Below, piece by piece: positions 9,452 through 19,201 of a stretch of DNA of 64,000 nucleotides. The translations under genes were made by a program, and so were the position numbers. The notes beneath the pieces were generated by a model. It ran no database searches. It was not told the DNA's origin and saw only the letters and a program-made list of their open reading frames with translations. This DNA comes from Pseudomonas fluorescens Q2-87 (lineage in GTDB: Bacteria; Pseudomonadota; Gammaproteobacteria; Pseudomonadales; Pseudomonadaceae), in assembly GCF_000281895.1 (NCBI RefSeq), contig NZ_CM001558.1, positions 6,203,684-6,267,683 on the forward strand, in the 5' to 3' direction. Within the stretch, counting starts at the first letter, position 1; each line of letters starts with the position of its first letter.

Positions 9452-9477
9452 TTATCTTTATTTTCCGGAGTCGTTCC

Positions 9478-9798
9478 ATGCGTAGCCCGCTGATTGCTGC
9501 CGCCCTAGGCCTGCTGGTATTGGCCGATGTGGCCCAGGCACATACCCTGGTAGCCACCAGTAACATCATCGTTCGCGCTTCCCAGCGCACGATTGATTTC
9601 ACTTCCGACACCACCACATCCATCCGTGATTCCAAAATCGTGCGTGAAGCCCACGACGACGCGGCCAGTTTCGTCGCCAGTAACGGTGAAATCCGCGGGG
9701 CTCACCTCGAAGCAGCCTTCGACACCTTGCGCACCCGCGTGCCGGAAGCCCGCGATGCCAGTGACCAGGTTCTCGCCGAAGCCATCCTCGCATTGTGA
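9478..9798 (+). CDS. DUF2388 exported protein, paralog 3
   Basis: Third paralog, 106 residues, with signal peptide MRSPLIAAALGLLVLADVAQA. The mature part repeats the family pattern (SNIIVRASQRT, then HDDAASFVAS, GEIRGAHLEAAFDTLR and LAEAILAL). The TTCCGGAG site upstream is well placed. Its TGA overlaps the GTG start of the DUF4105 gene (GTGA), so the two are translationally coupled and probably work together in the envelope. Confidence 0.84.
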   Translation: MRSPLIAAALGLLVLADVAQAHTLVATSNIIVRASQRTIDFTSDTTTSIRDSKIVREAHDDAASFVASNGEIRGAHLEAAFDTLRTRVPEARDASDQVLAEAILAL

Positions 9799-11756
9799 GG
9801 CGGCTCGCCGCCTGGCTGGCGGCCGGGGTGTTGTTGCTCACCGGCAGCATTGCCCAGGCCGGCCTGCGACTACACCTTAACGCCGAGGGGCTGAGCCCCG
9901 CGCAACAGCAGGCCAGCCAGGCGCTTCTCGACGAAGCCATGCAGGCGCTGCCGCCACGCTTCGTCGAGCAGTTGGACCGGCGCATCGACGTCGGCTGGAC
10001 CGACCAGATGCCCGCCAACGCCTACGGCCAGGCCTCGCTGGTTTCGCAACTGGACCTCAATCGCAACCTGCTGGACAGCCTTGCCGACGGCACCGCTGCA
10101 ACGCAGAAAACCCATCGTCCCCACGGCACCGTGCGGCGTGAAATGCTCGCCACGGTCCTTCACGAACTCACCCACATCTATGATCGCTCGCGCTTATGGC
10201 CGGACGCTGAGCGCGCGCTGATCCAACGCTGCACCCGACGCAACAGCAGCGCCGGGCTGATCGGCCTCCCGGACGAATGCCGGGGCCAGAACGACCGCCG
10301 CTTCACCCTCAGCGATGACCCGCGCCTGCTGGACCTGGCCGGCTGGCCGCAATACGTTGGCCGTCGCGGTGAGCGCGAACAACATAACCGCCAAGTCGCC
10401 CGCAGCCCGGATCTCTACGAAACGAGCAGCCCCAAGGAGTTCGTTGCGGTCAACATGGAGTACTTCCTCCTGGACCCGAGCTACGCCTGCCGAAGGCCCG
10501 CGCTGTATCGCTATTACCAGGAACACTTCGGCTGGGCTCCCCCAGCCAAGGACACCTGCGCCAAATCGTTCGCCTTCCTCAATGCCGGTAACGATTTCGC
10601 CAAGACTCCACTGGGCAAGGTTGATCCGGAACGGGTCTACGCCATCGATTACCTGTTGGCCGAGGCAAACCAGAACTGGGTCAGCCGCTGGGGCCACAGC
10701 ATGCTCCGCCTGGTGATCTGCGCACCGGGCCGCCCGCGTGGCCCGGACTGCCGACTGGACCTGGACCAACACTTGGTGCTGTCGTACCGCGCCTTCGTCG
10801 GCGACGTGCAGCTGTCGAGCTGGGACGGGCTGGTGGGCAAATACCCGTCGCGCCTGTTCGTACTGCCGCTGGCCCAGGTGATCGATGAATACACCAAGAC
10901 CGAACTGCGCAGCCTGGCCTCGGTGCCGCTGAACCTGTCGCGCACCGAGATCGAGGAGACGGTCGAGCACGCCGCCGAAATGCACTGGAGCTACGATGGC
11001 AGCTATTACTTTCTGTCCAACAACTGCGCCGTCGAAAGCCTGAAGCTGCTACGCAGCGGCAGCAACAACGACCAGCTCAAAGGCCTGGACAGCATCATGC
11101 CCAACGGTCTGCTGGAGGTGCTCAAGGGCCGGGGCCTGGCAGACACAAGCGTGCTGGACGATCCCAAGGAAGCCTTGCGCCTGGGCTACCGCTTCGACTC
11201 ATTCCGCGACCGGTACCAGGCGATGTTCGACGTGCTGAAAAAGCGCCTGCCGATCAAGCAACAGACCGTGGAAGACTGGCTGGCCCTGGACCCCGCCGAG
11301 CGCCGCGTGTGGTTTGCACAGGCCGACCTGCGCACCAGCGCAGCGTTGTTGTTGCTGGAACAGGCCAGTTATCGTCGGCAATTGTTGTTGGCCCAGGACG
11401 AAGTCAAACAGCGTTACCTCGGTGCCCGCGAATTGCAGAACGGCGGCATGGAACGCGCTAACGCCACGCTGCAGCAGATCCTCGCCAACAGCGGCTTCCT
11501 GAGCCGCCCCGCCGAGTTGCTGGGCAGCAGCGGCTACGGGTTGCCACAGCCCAGCGAGTGGCAACGGCTGGAATCGGAAAGCAGCCTGCGTCAGAAACAG
11601 CTCCAGACGCTGACAGGCGATCTGGACAAGGAAGTCCGGGCCTTGCTGGAACCGAGCCGCGCCGCTGAGATTGCGGCGAATGAGGAAAACGTGAAAGTAG
11701 TTGGCGAGCATTTGCGCACGTTGCACAAGGCGGGTGGCGGGTTGGAGTTGCCCTGA
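9795..11756 (+). CDS. Large exported DUF4105 (Lnb-type) protein with an N-terminal HExxH motif
   Basis: Exported protein of 653 residues starting with GTG at 9795, overlapping the previous stop by 4 bp. A hydrophobic leader (LAAWLAAGVLLLTGSIAQA) directs export. An HELTH sequence at residues 123-127, with SPKEF and NMEYFLLDP further on, looks like a zinc-metallopeptidase site. The middle part (about residues 280-440) fits the DUF4105/Lnb fold: WGHSMLRL with His301 and SNNCAVE with Cys411 would be the catalytic pair. The C-terminal 200 residues are helical. It may be an envelope hydrolase or protease assisted by the DUF2388 proteins; the activity is inferred from motifs only. Confidence 0.8.
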   Translation: MRRLAAWLAAGVLLLTGSIAQAGLRLHLNAEGLSPAQQQASQALLDEAMQALPPRFVEQLDRRIDVGWTDQMPANAYGQASLVSQLDLNRNLLDSLADGTAATQKTHRPHGTVRREMLATVLHELTHIYDRSRLWPDAERALIQRCTRRNSSAGLIGLPDECRGQNDRRFTLSDDPRLLDLAGWPQYVGRRGEREQHNRQVARSPDLYETSSPKEFVAVNMEYFLLDPSYACRRPALYRYYQEHFGWAPPAKDTCAKSFAFLNAGNDFAKTPLGKVDPERVYAIDYLLAEANQNWVSRWGHSMLRLVICAPGRPRGPDCRLDLDQHLVLSYRAFVGDVQLSSWDGLVGKYPSRLFVLPLAQVIDEYTKTELRSLASVPLNLSRTEIEETVEHAAEMHWSYDGSYYFLSNNCAVESLKLLRSGSNNDQLKGLDSIMPNGLLEVLKGRGLADTSVLDDPKEALRLGYRFDSFRDRYQAMFDVLKKRLPIKQQTVEDWLALDPAERRVWFAQADLRTSAALLLLEQASYRRQLLLAQDEVKQRYLGARELQNGGMERANATLQQILANSGFLSRPAELLGSSGYGLPQPSEWQRLESESSLRQKQLQTLTGDLDKEVRALLEPSRAAEIAANEENVKVVGEHLRTLHKAGGGLELP

Positions 11757-11775
11757 TTGGGTGGATGGGTTGGCG

Positions 11776-11812
11776 GCTTGGGGCGCGAGAGCTTGCTCTC
11801 GGTGGGTGGTGA
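11776..11812. repeat. Degenerate single REP-like element
   Basis: The imperfect palindrome GCGCGAGAGCTTGCTCTCGG, followed by TGGGTGG and a short inverted tail, resembles half of the larger REPINs elsewhere in the window. It sits between the convergent DUF4105 gene and the end of the T6SS operon. Confidence 0.45.
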
Positions 11813-11856
11813 AAGCCGCCCGAAGGCGTATTACCCCTTTTTGCCCACCGACGACA

Positions 11857-12789
11857 TCACCACCAAGAAGATACGCGACCCAAGGCATCGCGCAACTGAG
11901 CCATACCGATGACACGCTTTTCCGGATCGAACCCGAGCGCTGAGCGTAGCGCCGTCCAACAGCGTTTGGGCAGGTTGCGCGGCGCCTTGAGTTCGCGCTC
12001 CAAGCGCGCGTCGCGGGCCTGAGTCGAAGGTACGCGGCCAAACGGTGGAGTGCCGCACGCTAGTTCATAAAGCAAACAAGCCACGCCATAGACATCGACG
12101 CTTGCTGAAAGCGGCGCGCCTTCGAGCAACTCTGGAGCAGCGTAGCCCGGCGTCCAGGCGTTGAGATATTTTCGGTTCAGATTCGCGAGGTTTTTCCATG
12201 GCCCCTTATCAGCGAGGCCCAAACCGAAATCGAACAAGCGCACCCCCTCCTCTCCAAGCATGACATTGCTTGGCTTGATATCGCCGTGCAGTACGCCCCG
12301 GCTATGGGCATACACCAGGGCGTCCAGCAGAGACACGGCAACGGGTCTAAGTTCCTGCCAAGACATTCCGAATGGCCGTTCGCAGAGCAACTTATCCAGT
12401 GTCAGACCGCGCATCAGCTCCATGGTGATGAAAGCCCGTTGATGGACAGGGTCCACCTCAAAGCTGTACGGGCGAAGCACGTTCGGATGATGCAATCGCC
12501 GGGTGAGGGCAAACTCGCTATATAACAGCGCGCTGGCGTCCGGTGCTTCGTTAAGTTGCTCATTGAGCATCTTCAGCGCGATGTACGGATCGGGATCACC
12601 GTATTGCTCGTGTAACAGATCGCGCGCGCGGTATACAACGCCCATGCCGCCGGCCCCAAGCAAGCGTTCGAGACGATAGCGCCCTGCAAGTATTTCGGGC
12701 ATTTCGCTGATACTGCACTTGCTAGATGCTGTGGAAGGGGTGGTTCCGACAAAGCTGAAATATGTGGAGTGGCAACCCTCTTCACTCAT
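11857..12789 (-). CDS. stk1: T6SS-associated serine/threonine protein kinase
   Basis: Hanks-type kinase of 310 residues, probably cytoplasmic because no membrane segment follows the kinase domain. The Gly-rich loop GAGGMG is at 45-50, ATP-binding Lys73 in IALKML, catalytic loop HGDIKPSN with Asp170 and DFG at 187-189. HGD replaces the usual HRD, placing it among kinases without the activating Arg. Its ATG overlaps the phosphatase stop (ATGA). The pair closes the operon as Stp1/Stk1 do in the P. aeruginosa H2-T6SS, where such kinases act post-translationally on the apparatus. The FHA protein encoded in the same operon is a likely partner. Confidence 0.93.
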   Translation of the reverse strand: MSEEGCHSTYFSFVGTTPSTASSKCSISEMPEILAGRYRLERLLGAGGMGVVYRARDLLHEQYGDPDPYIALKMLNEQLNEAPDASALLYSEFALTRRLHHPNVLRPYSFEVDPVHQRAFITMELMRGLTLDKLLCERPFGMSWQELRPVAVSLLDALVYAHSRGVLHGDIKPSNVMLGEEGVRLFDFGLGLADKGPWKNLANLNRKYLNAWTPGYAAPELLEGAPLSASVDVYGVACLLYELACGTPPFGRVPSTQARDARLERELKAPRNLPKRCWTALRSALGFDPEKRVIGMAQLRDALGRVSSWW

Positions 12790-13505
12790 TGGCGGATAAC
12801 CACGGCCGTCAGGTTATCCCGAGCCGGGCCACTTAGAACGTCGTCGAAAAGGCGCTCCAAGGCCAGGCTCGGCGACGCCAGACCCAACGCATTGCCAAGG
12901 GCTTCCCCGCTGAGGTCTTGGTACAAGCCATCACTGCACAACAAAAACGTATCGCCGGGATGCACATTCAGCTCCAGCACCTCCAGAGTGAGCTCTAGAG
13001 CGGCACCTACTGCGCGGGTCAGCGCCTTGGCAGCGGGATGGGTAGCAGCCTCGTTACGACTGATCTGTTGTGTGTCGATCAATTGCTGTTGCAGCGAATG
13101 ATCTTTAGACAATTGGTATAACCGTCGACCGCGCCACAAGTAACAGCGGCTGTCGCCAGCCCAGACGCATACCCCACGGGAGCCCTCCAGCAGCAAGACC
13201 ACAACGGTACTGCCGGTAACGCGAGGGTGAACGCCCGTGACGGTGAGCTCCTGACTCAGCCGTCTGTTGGTCCAGCGCAAGCACTGGCGCACCGCTTTCG
13301 AACGCTCGCCCAAGTCCCGACAGATCGGTAAGTCCGACAGGTTGGCAACGATCAACTGGCTGGCGATATCGCCGCCCAAATGGCCGCCCATTCCATCGGC
13401 GACTGCCCATACGCCTTGTTGCGGGCATTCAAGAAAAGCGTCCTCGTTACCTGACCGAACCTTTCCACGATCGGTCCGTGCAGCGCTGCGCCAGCCCCCG
13501 TGCAT
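12786..13505 (-). CDS. stp1: T6SS-associated PP2C-family protein phosphatase
   Basis: PP2C/PPM metal-dependent Ser/Thr phosphatase of 239 residues. The metal-binding motifs are RSGNEDAF near residue 18, ADGMGGH near 36-42, CSDGL near 190 and DNLTAV at the C-terminus. It would oppose the adjacent kinase. The start overlaps the tssM stop by one base (TGATG) and its own stop overlaps the kinase start, so tssM, stp1 and stk1 are tightly coupled. Confidence 0.94.
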   Translation of the reverse strand: MHGGWRSAARTDRGKVRSGNEDAFLECPQQGVWAVADGMGGHLGGDIASQLIVANLSDLPICRDLGERSKAVRQCLRWTNRRLSQELTVTGVHPRVTGSTVVVLLLEGSRGVCVWAGDSRCYLWRGRRLYQLSKDHSLQQQLIDTQQISRNEAATHPAAKALTRAVGAALELTLEVLELNVHPGDTFLLCSDGLYQDLSGEALGNALGLASPSLALERLFDDVLSGPARDNLTAVVIRQ

Positions 13506-16500
13506 CAGAGCTGAACCGGCATTCGAAAGGTCCGTAATACACTCATGTCGAAGGGATTCGGCGTGCGTTGGCTCGTCAACAGGTAATTGGCTCGCAGACC
13601 ACCCAGATCGGCCTTGAGCACACGCACATCGCGCCCTGTCAGGTATTCGGTCTGCATCAGATCAAACAGACGAAACAGCGACCATGGCCCGGTATTCTTT
13701 TCGATACCCACGCCTCGTCCGGTCATTTTATCCAGCACCAGAGCAGTTCGACCGTTCTGCGCGTCGTTCGGCCAAGTGAACGCCACTGGCAAGATTGGAC
13801 CATGACGGTATTCAAGCGTCTTGTCGCCAAAACGGAACTCCGAGCGGCTCACAGTCGGATCCAGTGTGTAAGGCTCAAGCCTGAACTGCACCTGCGGTTC
13901 CGCCGGATTTTCCGCGAAAAAGCTTCGGCGAATCGTGTGCATCGCCACCATCTGGTCTAGATAGGCGTTTGAGATCGGCAAGCTTTGGCCGTCGACGTTG
14001 CGTAAACGATAGTGCCCCGGAGCGCCACTAACGAAGGGCCGAACGTAGCTTTCGAAAAATTTGTCAGCGATTCCCTGTTCCTTGAAAAACTCTCGGAAAT
14101 CATTGAGCGCAACATCGCTGGCGCTATGGGCACTGAACGGGTACCGCTTGTTGATCGCCTTGGCATAAAAACTATACAGCTCGCTCTGGTAGCGCTGGCT
14201 CAAGTAGCGGTAGGAGTCGTCGAGTACCAAGCGCCAACTGTCTTCGGCCAGCACATTGAACCATGTACTAACCGGACGTGGTAAGCGAGCAGATGCGCTG
14301 CGCAGGTTGCTCAGCGCATCGCGCTGACCGTCCATACGACTCCTGGCAAATTCGAAAGCGGCGTGCTGCGGTTCACCGGCTCGGGACAGACTCGCCAGTT
14401 GCAATTGCACATCATCAAGTGCTCGCAGCACTTGGAGCAAATCGGCCGTTGGGCCATTGTCCGGTGCAAGCAGCGCATGCAGCGGTTCGAAACGCCGCTG
14501 TAAGGATCTCTGCGCAGCCCCTGGCAGACTTTCAGTCAGGGAGCCAGAGGCCTTTTTGGCCACCGCACCGAGTCTTGCAAGGGAATCTGCACCCGCCCCT
14601 GCCACTTGGGTGACCTCGTCGATTCGCTCGGCAGTGGCCTTGAATCTGGTATTTTCGCGCACTTGTACCAGCATCTTAAGAATCGGCGAATGTGCTGAGG
14701 TCAGCCCCGCAAACTGCACCGCGCCCGCGCTGTTAACCGTTTGCAAGGCTACCCTACCAACCGCTTCGCTCCAGTGGTCGGCATAGTCACGAAAGTAAAG
14801 TTGCTCCACTTCGACCATCAGGCGCCGCATATCCATGCCGCTAAGGCCTTCACCTTCACCCAAGACCCAGTCGTCGCGCAGCAATTCGGTGACTATCATC
14901 GCCCCCCTGACCGAAAAATACTGTTCATAACCCTGTCTGGTATAAAAACCGGGAATGCCATGGTCGGCGCCGGTCAGCAAAGCGCCCTGCGAACCCAGAT
15001 GTTGGCTGATTCTATAAAGCGGCAGATGGCTGGCCTGTTCATGCAGCGTTTTATAGACGATGCCAGCCAGGGACTCACTGCGCAGTGCTTCCCGGGCCTG
15101 GACCACCAGCGGCTCGTTGAGCGCATGGATAAAGGGTTGCTCCAGCAAACGCGCAAAATGGACATTCAAACCTTCCTGCAATACAGCATTGCCCGCGTAG
15201 CGAAGAGACCCGTCTTCAGACATTCGGTCCTTGAGCCACGCGATATCGCGACGGTCTCGCAGGCCCAGCATCAAATATGCGCGCAAGCTATTGAATAACC
15301 GCTCACGGTCACTCCAATCATCCCGAATACGCTCTTCCAGCCTCTGCGCGACATAAGGCAATAGCTGTGCTCTCAATTCACGTGCATAAGCATCGTTCAC
15401 CACAGGACTACTTGTTTCACCCTGGTATAGGCCTGCACGTTCGCGTAGCGGCACCGCCCCGCTGGACGGAAAAACCCGGGTGGCCTCGAAACGGGTATCC
15501 AGTGATTCAAGCATCGCAGCCCATTCGTCGCCTGCCATCGGAAGCGATTGCTGCTGATCCCAGCGTTGCGCCAAGGTGCGCAAACTTTCAAGGCGCTCGT
15601 GATTGGCCGAAAAACCGTTCGCCAACAACAACCCGAACAAGCCAAGCGTCGTCAGCCCTGCGCCGTACAATGCTCGCTGCCCCCAATGGATACGACGCCG
15701 CTCGCGCTGAGCCAGATCAACCAGATCGGCTTCCGGAAAAATTACCCGACTGATCAGATGACGGATGAACCGCGAGCGCCGGCCAGGCTGTGCACCGCTG
15801 GTGCGTTGGCTCGCCTTCTTCTGTTCAGGAGAAAAGTTCCTGGTTTTGCCCGCCGGCAATGCACAGGTCAAGTAAAAGCCGCGCAGCGTGCAAACGTTTC
15901 CAGTGAACGCCTGCTCGACCAATTGGCACAAATTGGCACCGATCTGCGCCAGTTGCTCAGGGAAATCCAGGATGCTGCCACGGCGCAGCGCGTCGCGTTC
16001 CTGATGCAAACGCATGATCGTCTGACTGTTGAGCTGATGCAGCAGGGCCTGGAACTCGGCACGTAAAACGACCACGTCGCTACCACACCGATCCTGGCTG
16101 AAACTTGCGCCCAAGACCTGATCGCCTTCCTCATCCGTCAGCGAATCGAAGAACTCATTGAAGCCAGGCACACTGTCAGCTTTGCTCAGAACCAGATAAA
16201 GCGGCACTTCAATGTGTAACCTCTGGTGCAGCTCCTGCAAACGGCGACGAATCTGACAGGCCAGCGTAGTGATTTCACTCTCGCTGCCCAGTAACAGAAT
16301 CTCAGTCGGCACCACCATCAGAACGCCGTTCAAGGGTCGACTGCGGCGTCGCTTGCGCAACAGTTCAAGCAATGCAGTCCATGCACTGCTGTCGACATGA
16401 CTATCCGCCTGGGTCAGGTAACGCCCGGCGGTATCCACCAGCACGGCGTTTTCGGCAAAATACCAGTCGCAATGACGTGTACCCGATGCGTCGTCGAACA

Positions 16501-16987
16501 CCTTTCGCTCTAGCCCGTTGAGAGGGAACTCCAGGCCCGAGCGATCCAGCAGGCTGGTCTTTCCACTCGCGGGCGGGCCCATTAGCAAATACCACGGCAG
16601 ATCATTACGCCAGCGTTTGCCACGGCCAGAATAAAGGCTTGAGGATGCCCATGTTCTTAAAGCGGTCTTGAAGCGCGAGCGCACTTCGCGCTGCTCATCG
16701 TCCATCAGGGACTGGGGCAGGTTGCGAAGCTGTCCAGCGTCGTTGTTCTGGATGCCTGCGTTCAAACCAACACGCCCGTTGAGGAATACCATACCTAGGC
16801 CCCAGCCCAGCATAAGCATGCTGATAGTCAACATCCTTACCGTTGGATTGGCCCAGAACTTGTAGTCATTGAGGGCCAAGAATGGCCCGAGGAACCAGAC
16901 CTGCAGCGCGATACAAAGGACCAGCAGCAGCGTCCAGGCCCAGGGCTGGCGCAACCAGGCACCGGTTTTCCTGAAAATCGATTTCAT
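13505..16987 (-). CDS. tssM: T6SS membrane-complex protein TssM (IcmF)
   Basis: Inner-membrane core of the T6SS trans-envelope complex, 1160 residues. Two hydrophobic helices lie near residues 15-35 and 50-70. They are followed by a cytoplasmic NTPase-like domain with Walker A GPPASGKTSLLD (about residue 135) and a third membrane segment (ALYGAGLTTLGLFGLLLANG) near residue 445. A long periplasmic IcmF-related region ends in the beta-rich domain that contacts TssJ. Length and architecture are typical. It works with TssL, encoded just upstream, and the TssJ lipoprotein. Confidence 0.96.
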   Translation of the reverse strand: MKSIFRKTGAWLRQPWAWTLLLVLCIALQVWFLGPFLALNDYKFWANPTVRMLTISMLMLGWGLGMVFLNGRVGLNAGIQNNDAGQLRNLPQSLMDDEQREVRSRFKTALRTWASSSLYSGRGKRWRNDLPWYLLMGPPASGKTSLLDRSGLEFPLNGLERKVFDDASGTRHCDWYFAENAVLVDTAGRYLTQADSHVDSSAWTALLELLRKRRRSRPLNGVLMVVPTEILLLGSESEITTLACQIRRRLQELHQRLHIEVPLYLVLSKADSVPGFNEFFDSLTDEEGDQVLGASFSQDRCGSDVVVLRAEFQALLHQLNSQTIMRLHQERDALRRGSILDFPEQLAQIGANLCQLVEQAFTGNVCTLRGFYLTCALPAGKTRNFSPEQKKASQRTSGAQPGRRSRFIRHLISRVIFPEADLVDLAQRERRRIHWGQRALYGAGLTTLGLFGLLLANGFSANHERLESLRTLAQRWDQQQSLPMAGDEWAAMLESLDTRFEATRVFPSSGAVPLRERAGLYQGETSSPVVNDAYARELRAQLLPYVAQRLEERIRDDWSDRERLFNSLRAYLMLGLRDRRDIAWLKDRMSEDGSLRYAGNAVLQEGLNVHFARLLEQPFIHALNEPLVVQAREALRSESLAGIVYKTLHEQASHLPLYRISQHLGSQGALLTGADHGIPGFYTRQGYEQYFSVRGAMIVTELLRDDWVLGEGEGLSGMDMRRLMVEVEQLYFRDYADHWSEAVGRVALQTVNSAGAVQFAGLTSAHSPILKMLVQVRENTRFKATAERIDEVTQVAGAGADSLARLGAVAKKASGSLTESLPGAAQRSLQRRFEPLHALLAPDNGPTADLLQVLRALDDVQLQLASLSRAGEPQHAAFEFARSRMDGQRDALSNLRSASARLPRPVSTWFNVLAEDSWRLVLDDSYRYLSQRYQSELYSFYAKAINKRYPFSAHSASDVALNDFREFFKEQGIADKFFESYVRPFVSGAPGHYRLRNVDGQSLPISNAYLDQMVAMHTIRRSFFAENPAEPQVQFRLEPYTLDPTVSRSEFRFGDKTLEYRHGPILPVAFTWPNDAQNGRTALVLDKMTGRGVGIEKNTGPWSLFRLFDLMQTEYLTGRDVRVLKADLGGLRANYLLTSQRTPNPFDMSVLRTFRMPVQL

Positions 16988-17000
16988 GACTCGTCCCTGT

Positions 17001-17864
17001 TCATGGTATCGCCGGAGCGGTAACCAGCTCTGGCATTAGATAAGGTTGCAGCACGCTTTTGCGTTGGTCGTCCAATACCCAGGCGAAGCTCGAATACATC
17101 ATTCCCAAACAAACCAGTGTGAAGATCGCCACCGTCCAGGCCGGGACAATGCGAACCGGGTTGTTACGCTTGCCATTGAAACCCTCCCGGCGGGACGACA
17201 GCTCTCGAGGGGGATCGCCACGAACTTGACGAATCAACCGATACAGAGCGTCACGCAAACCTTCCAGCTCCAGCACCCCGCGCGGCTCAACCCGATACTT
17301 GCCCTCAAAGCCGAGGGATAGGCACAGATACAGCAACTCAAGCACTGACAAATGCTTGATGGGATTTTTCGACAAACGCTCAAGCAATTGGAAAACCTTC
17401 TCGCCGCCGAAGGTTTCGTTGTGGAACGTGCTAAGCAGACTGATCTGCGACCAGTCGCTCCGATGGCCCCACGCTGAGGTCGCGACCGCTTCATCGATTA
17501 CGGTGCACAGCACATAACGGGCCGCAATCAACTGACTGTGTTCAACACCGCCCTGCAAGGCGCGGGCTTCGAACTGCTCCAGACCCCAACTTAATTCTCG
17601 CTTGAGAGTATGCAAGTCTTCCCGATCGTGACCGTGCTTGAGCTGCACCACTTGCGACAACAACCCTGACGCAGCTGCTACCAGCGGGTTGGGACTGACA
17701 CTGAATATCTGACACCGCGGCAGATGCGCGGCATAGACCATCCGCTCTTGCAGCTGCTCCATGCGCGGTGGCGCGGCAGCGTCGGTCACCGGCCCTGACA
17801 CAGGACGTTGTCCATGATGGTCGAGCAGGACGGTAGTTTCATCCTGAGGATTCTCCATATCCAT
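17001..17864 (-). CDS. tssL: T6SS membrane-complex protein TssL (DotU)
   Basis: Inner-membrane TssL/DotU of 287 residues. A cytoplasmic helical domain (NPLVAAASGLLSQVVQL to about residue 210) is followed by a single C-terminal membrane helix (VAIFTLVCLGMMYSSFAWVL). There is no OmpA-like peptidoglycan-binding extension, so anchoring to the wall must come from elsewhere. The gene starts 5 bp after the tssK stop. ATG at 17864 with a GGA-containing site upstream. Confidence 0.95.
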   Translation of the reverse strand: MDMENPQDETTVLLDHHGQRPVSGPVTDAAAPPRMEQLQERMVYAAHLPRCQIFSVSPNPLVAAASGLLSQVVQLKHGHDREDLHTLKRELSWGLEQFEARALQGGVEHSQLIAARYVLCTVIDEAVATSAWGHRSDWSQISLLSTFHNETFGGEKVFQLLERLSKNPIKHLSVLELLYLCLSLGFEGKYRVEPRGVLELEGLRDALYRLIRQVRGDPPRELSSRREGFNGKRNNPVRIVPAWTVAIFTLVCLGMMYSSFAWVLDDQRKSVLQPYLMPELVTAPAIP

Positions 17865-17869
17865 ATCGT

Positions 17870-19201
17870 TCAGTTCCTGATGGCCCAGAATTTCAAATCA
17901 AGCTCGGCGAAGCCTCCGCTTACATGGAATGCAAAACCTGCCGAACGCTTCAGTTGAATCAAGTCATCAGCACTGGGTTCAAGAACGAAATAGGTTTTGC
18001 TGGCATGAAATGCAATTTGCCGCGGTGCAACGGGCAAAGGCCGTATCTTGATCCCGGGGAGATGCAAGTTGACTAACTGGCGGATACGCTCCACCGAACC
18101 CACCTTGAGATGCGACGGCAATCGATGGCGCAACTCTTCGCCATCGCAATTGGCACTCGCTGCCAAGACGAACGAAGCCGAGTCCAGCAGCGTGAGATCT
18201 TGAACCGGAGCGACGATGATTCCGTATTGCCTTGCCTGCAATTGAAGTTCGACAGCGTGCTGTTCGAGCACCATCGACAACACCTGACGGATCGCTTGCA
18301 TCAGGCTTCGAAAAGACCCGCCCTGGTCACTGTGCTGATAGCGATTGTCGAGCGGTGGGCGTTTATTGTCGCAAGAAAAAGTTGCCAGCTCGCCCAGCAG
18401 AATCAGTATCGCTCGGTATAGCGTTTCGGGATGTACCTGCTCCAAATCCAGATAATGGCGAAGCAACAATTCGCTACGGTTGATCAGTTGCAGCATCATG
18501 AAATCACCGACCTGCGTACCTCCCGCTTTGCCATGGGAGCAAATCCGCTCGGCGAGGCTATCGCCCCGGTGCGCAAGCATGCCAATCACCTCCTTGAGGC
18601 ATGACAACAGGTAACTTGATGAGCGTGCCAGGATGAAGGTCGGCACAAAGTCCGGATCGAGCCGGATCACACCGTCCGCCGTGGCGTCGAGCACCTGGCA
18701 AAGTTTGAGTTTCACAAACGCATGGTCGCTCTGTTGTTCTCCTAACAGCAGGCGCAAGTCCGGACGGCCACAACTGATCTGGCTCCCTCCGGCCTCTCCG
18801 ACGTTGGAGTCAGATATCTGCGCATCGTAAGTGGTGTAACGCGCCAGTACATCAGCTTGCTCAGGCCGCCGGGACTCAATGTAATTGCCTGTTACTAATG
18901 GCAGAGCCAGGTAGATTGGCGCATTGCGGATAGAGGAAGGTACTTCCAGGGCCAGCGGTTCGGCATTGCCACCCAACTCGAACAGGCTGCCATCTGGCAG
19001 GACGCCGCTGGCCTTGCTGACGACAAATTGGCCCATGTTGAGAAATTGCAAATCGATTTCCAGCGCCAGGAAGCCCCAGGTGTAACCGGCCAGCAACCGG
19101 GTGCGCACCTTCAATTGGTGATCGAAGTAACGATCGTTGTGTTGCAAATGCTGCGGACGCAACAACATGCCTTCCTTCCAAATGACCTTATCGTGATTCA
19201 T
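17870..19201 (-). CDS. tssK: T6SS baseplate protein TssK
   Basis: Baseplate subunit of 443 residues that links the TssEFG wedge to the membrane complex. It begins with the conserved VIWKEGMLLRPQHLQ motif of the family, and the C-terminal receptor-binding region is present. It overlaps the tssJ stop by 4 bp (ATGA). The length is typical. Confidence 0.96.
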   Translation of the reverse strand: MNHDKVIWKEGMLLRPQHLQHNDRYFDHQLKVRTRLLAGYTWGFLALEIDLQFLNMGQFVVSKASGVLPDGSLFELGGNAEPLALEVPSSIRNAPIYLALPLVTGNYIESRRPEQADVLARYTTYDAQISDSNVGEAGGSQISCGRPDLRLLLGEQQSDHAFVKLKLCQVLDATADGVIRLDPDFVPTFILARSSSYLLSCLKEVIGMLAHRGDSLAERICSHGKAGGTQVGDFMMLQLINRSELLLRHYLDLEQVHPETLYRAILILLGELATFSCDNKRPPLDNRYQHSDQGGSFRSLMQAIRQVLSMVLEQHAVELQLQARQYGIIVAPVQDLTLLDSASFVLAASANCDGEELRHRLPSHLKVGSVERIRQLVNLHLPGIKIRPLPVAPRQIAFHASKTYFVLEPSADDLIQLKRSAGFAFHVSGGFAELDLKFWAIRN

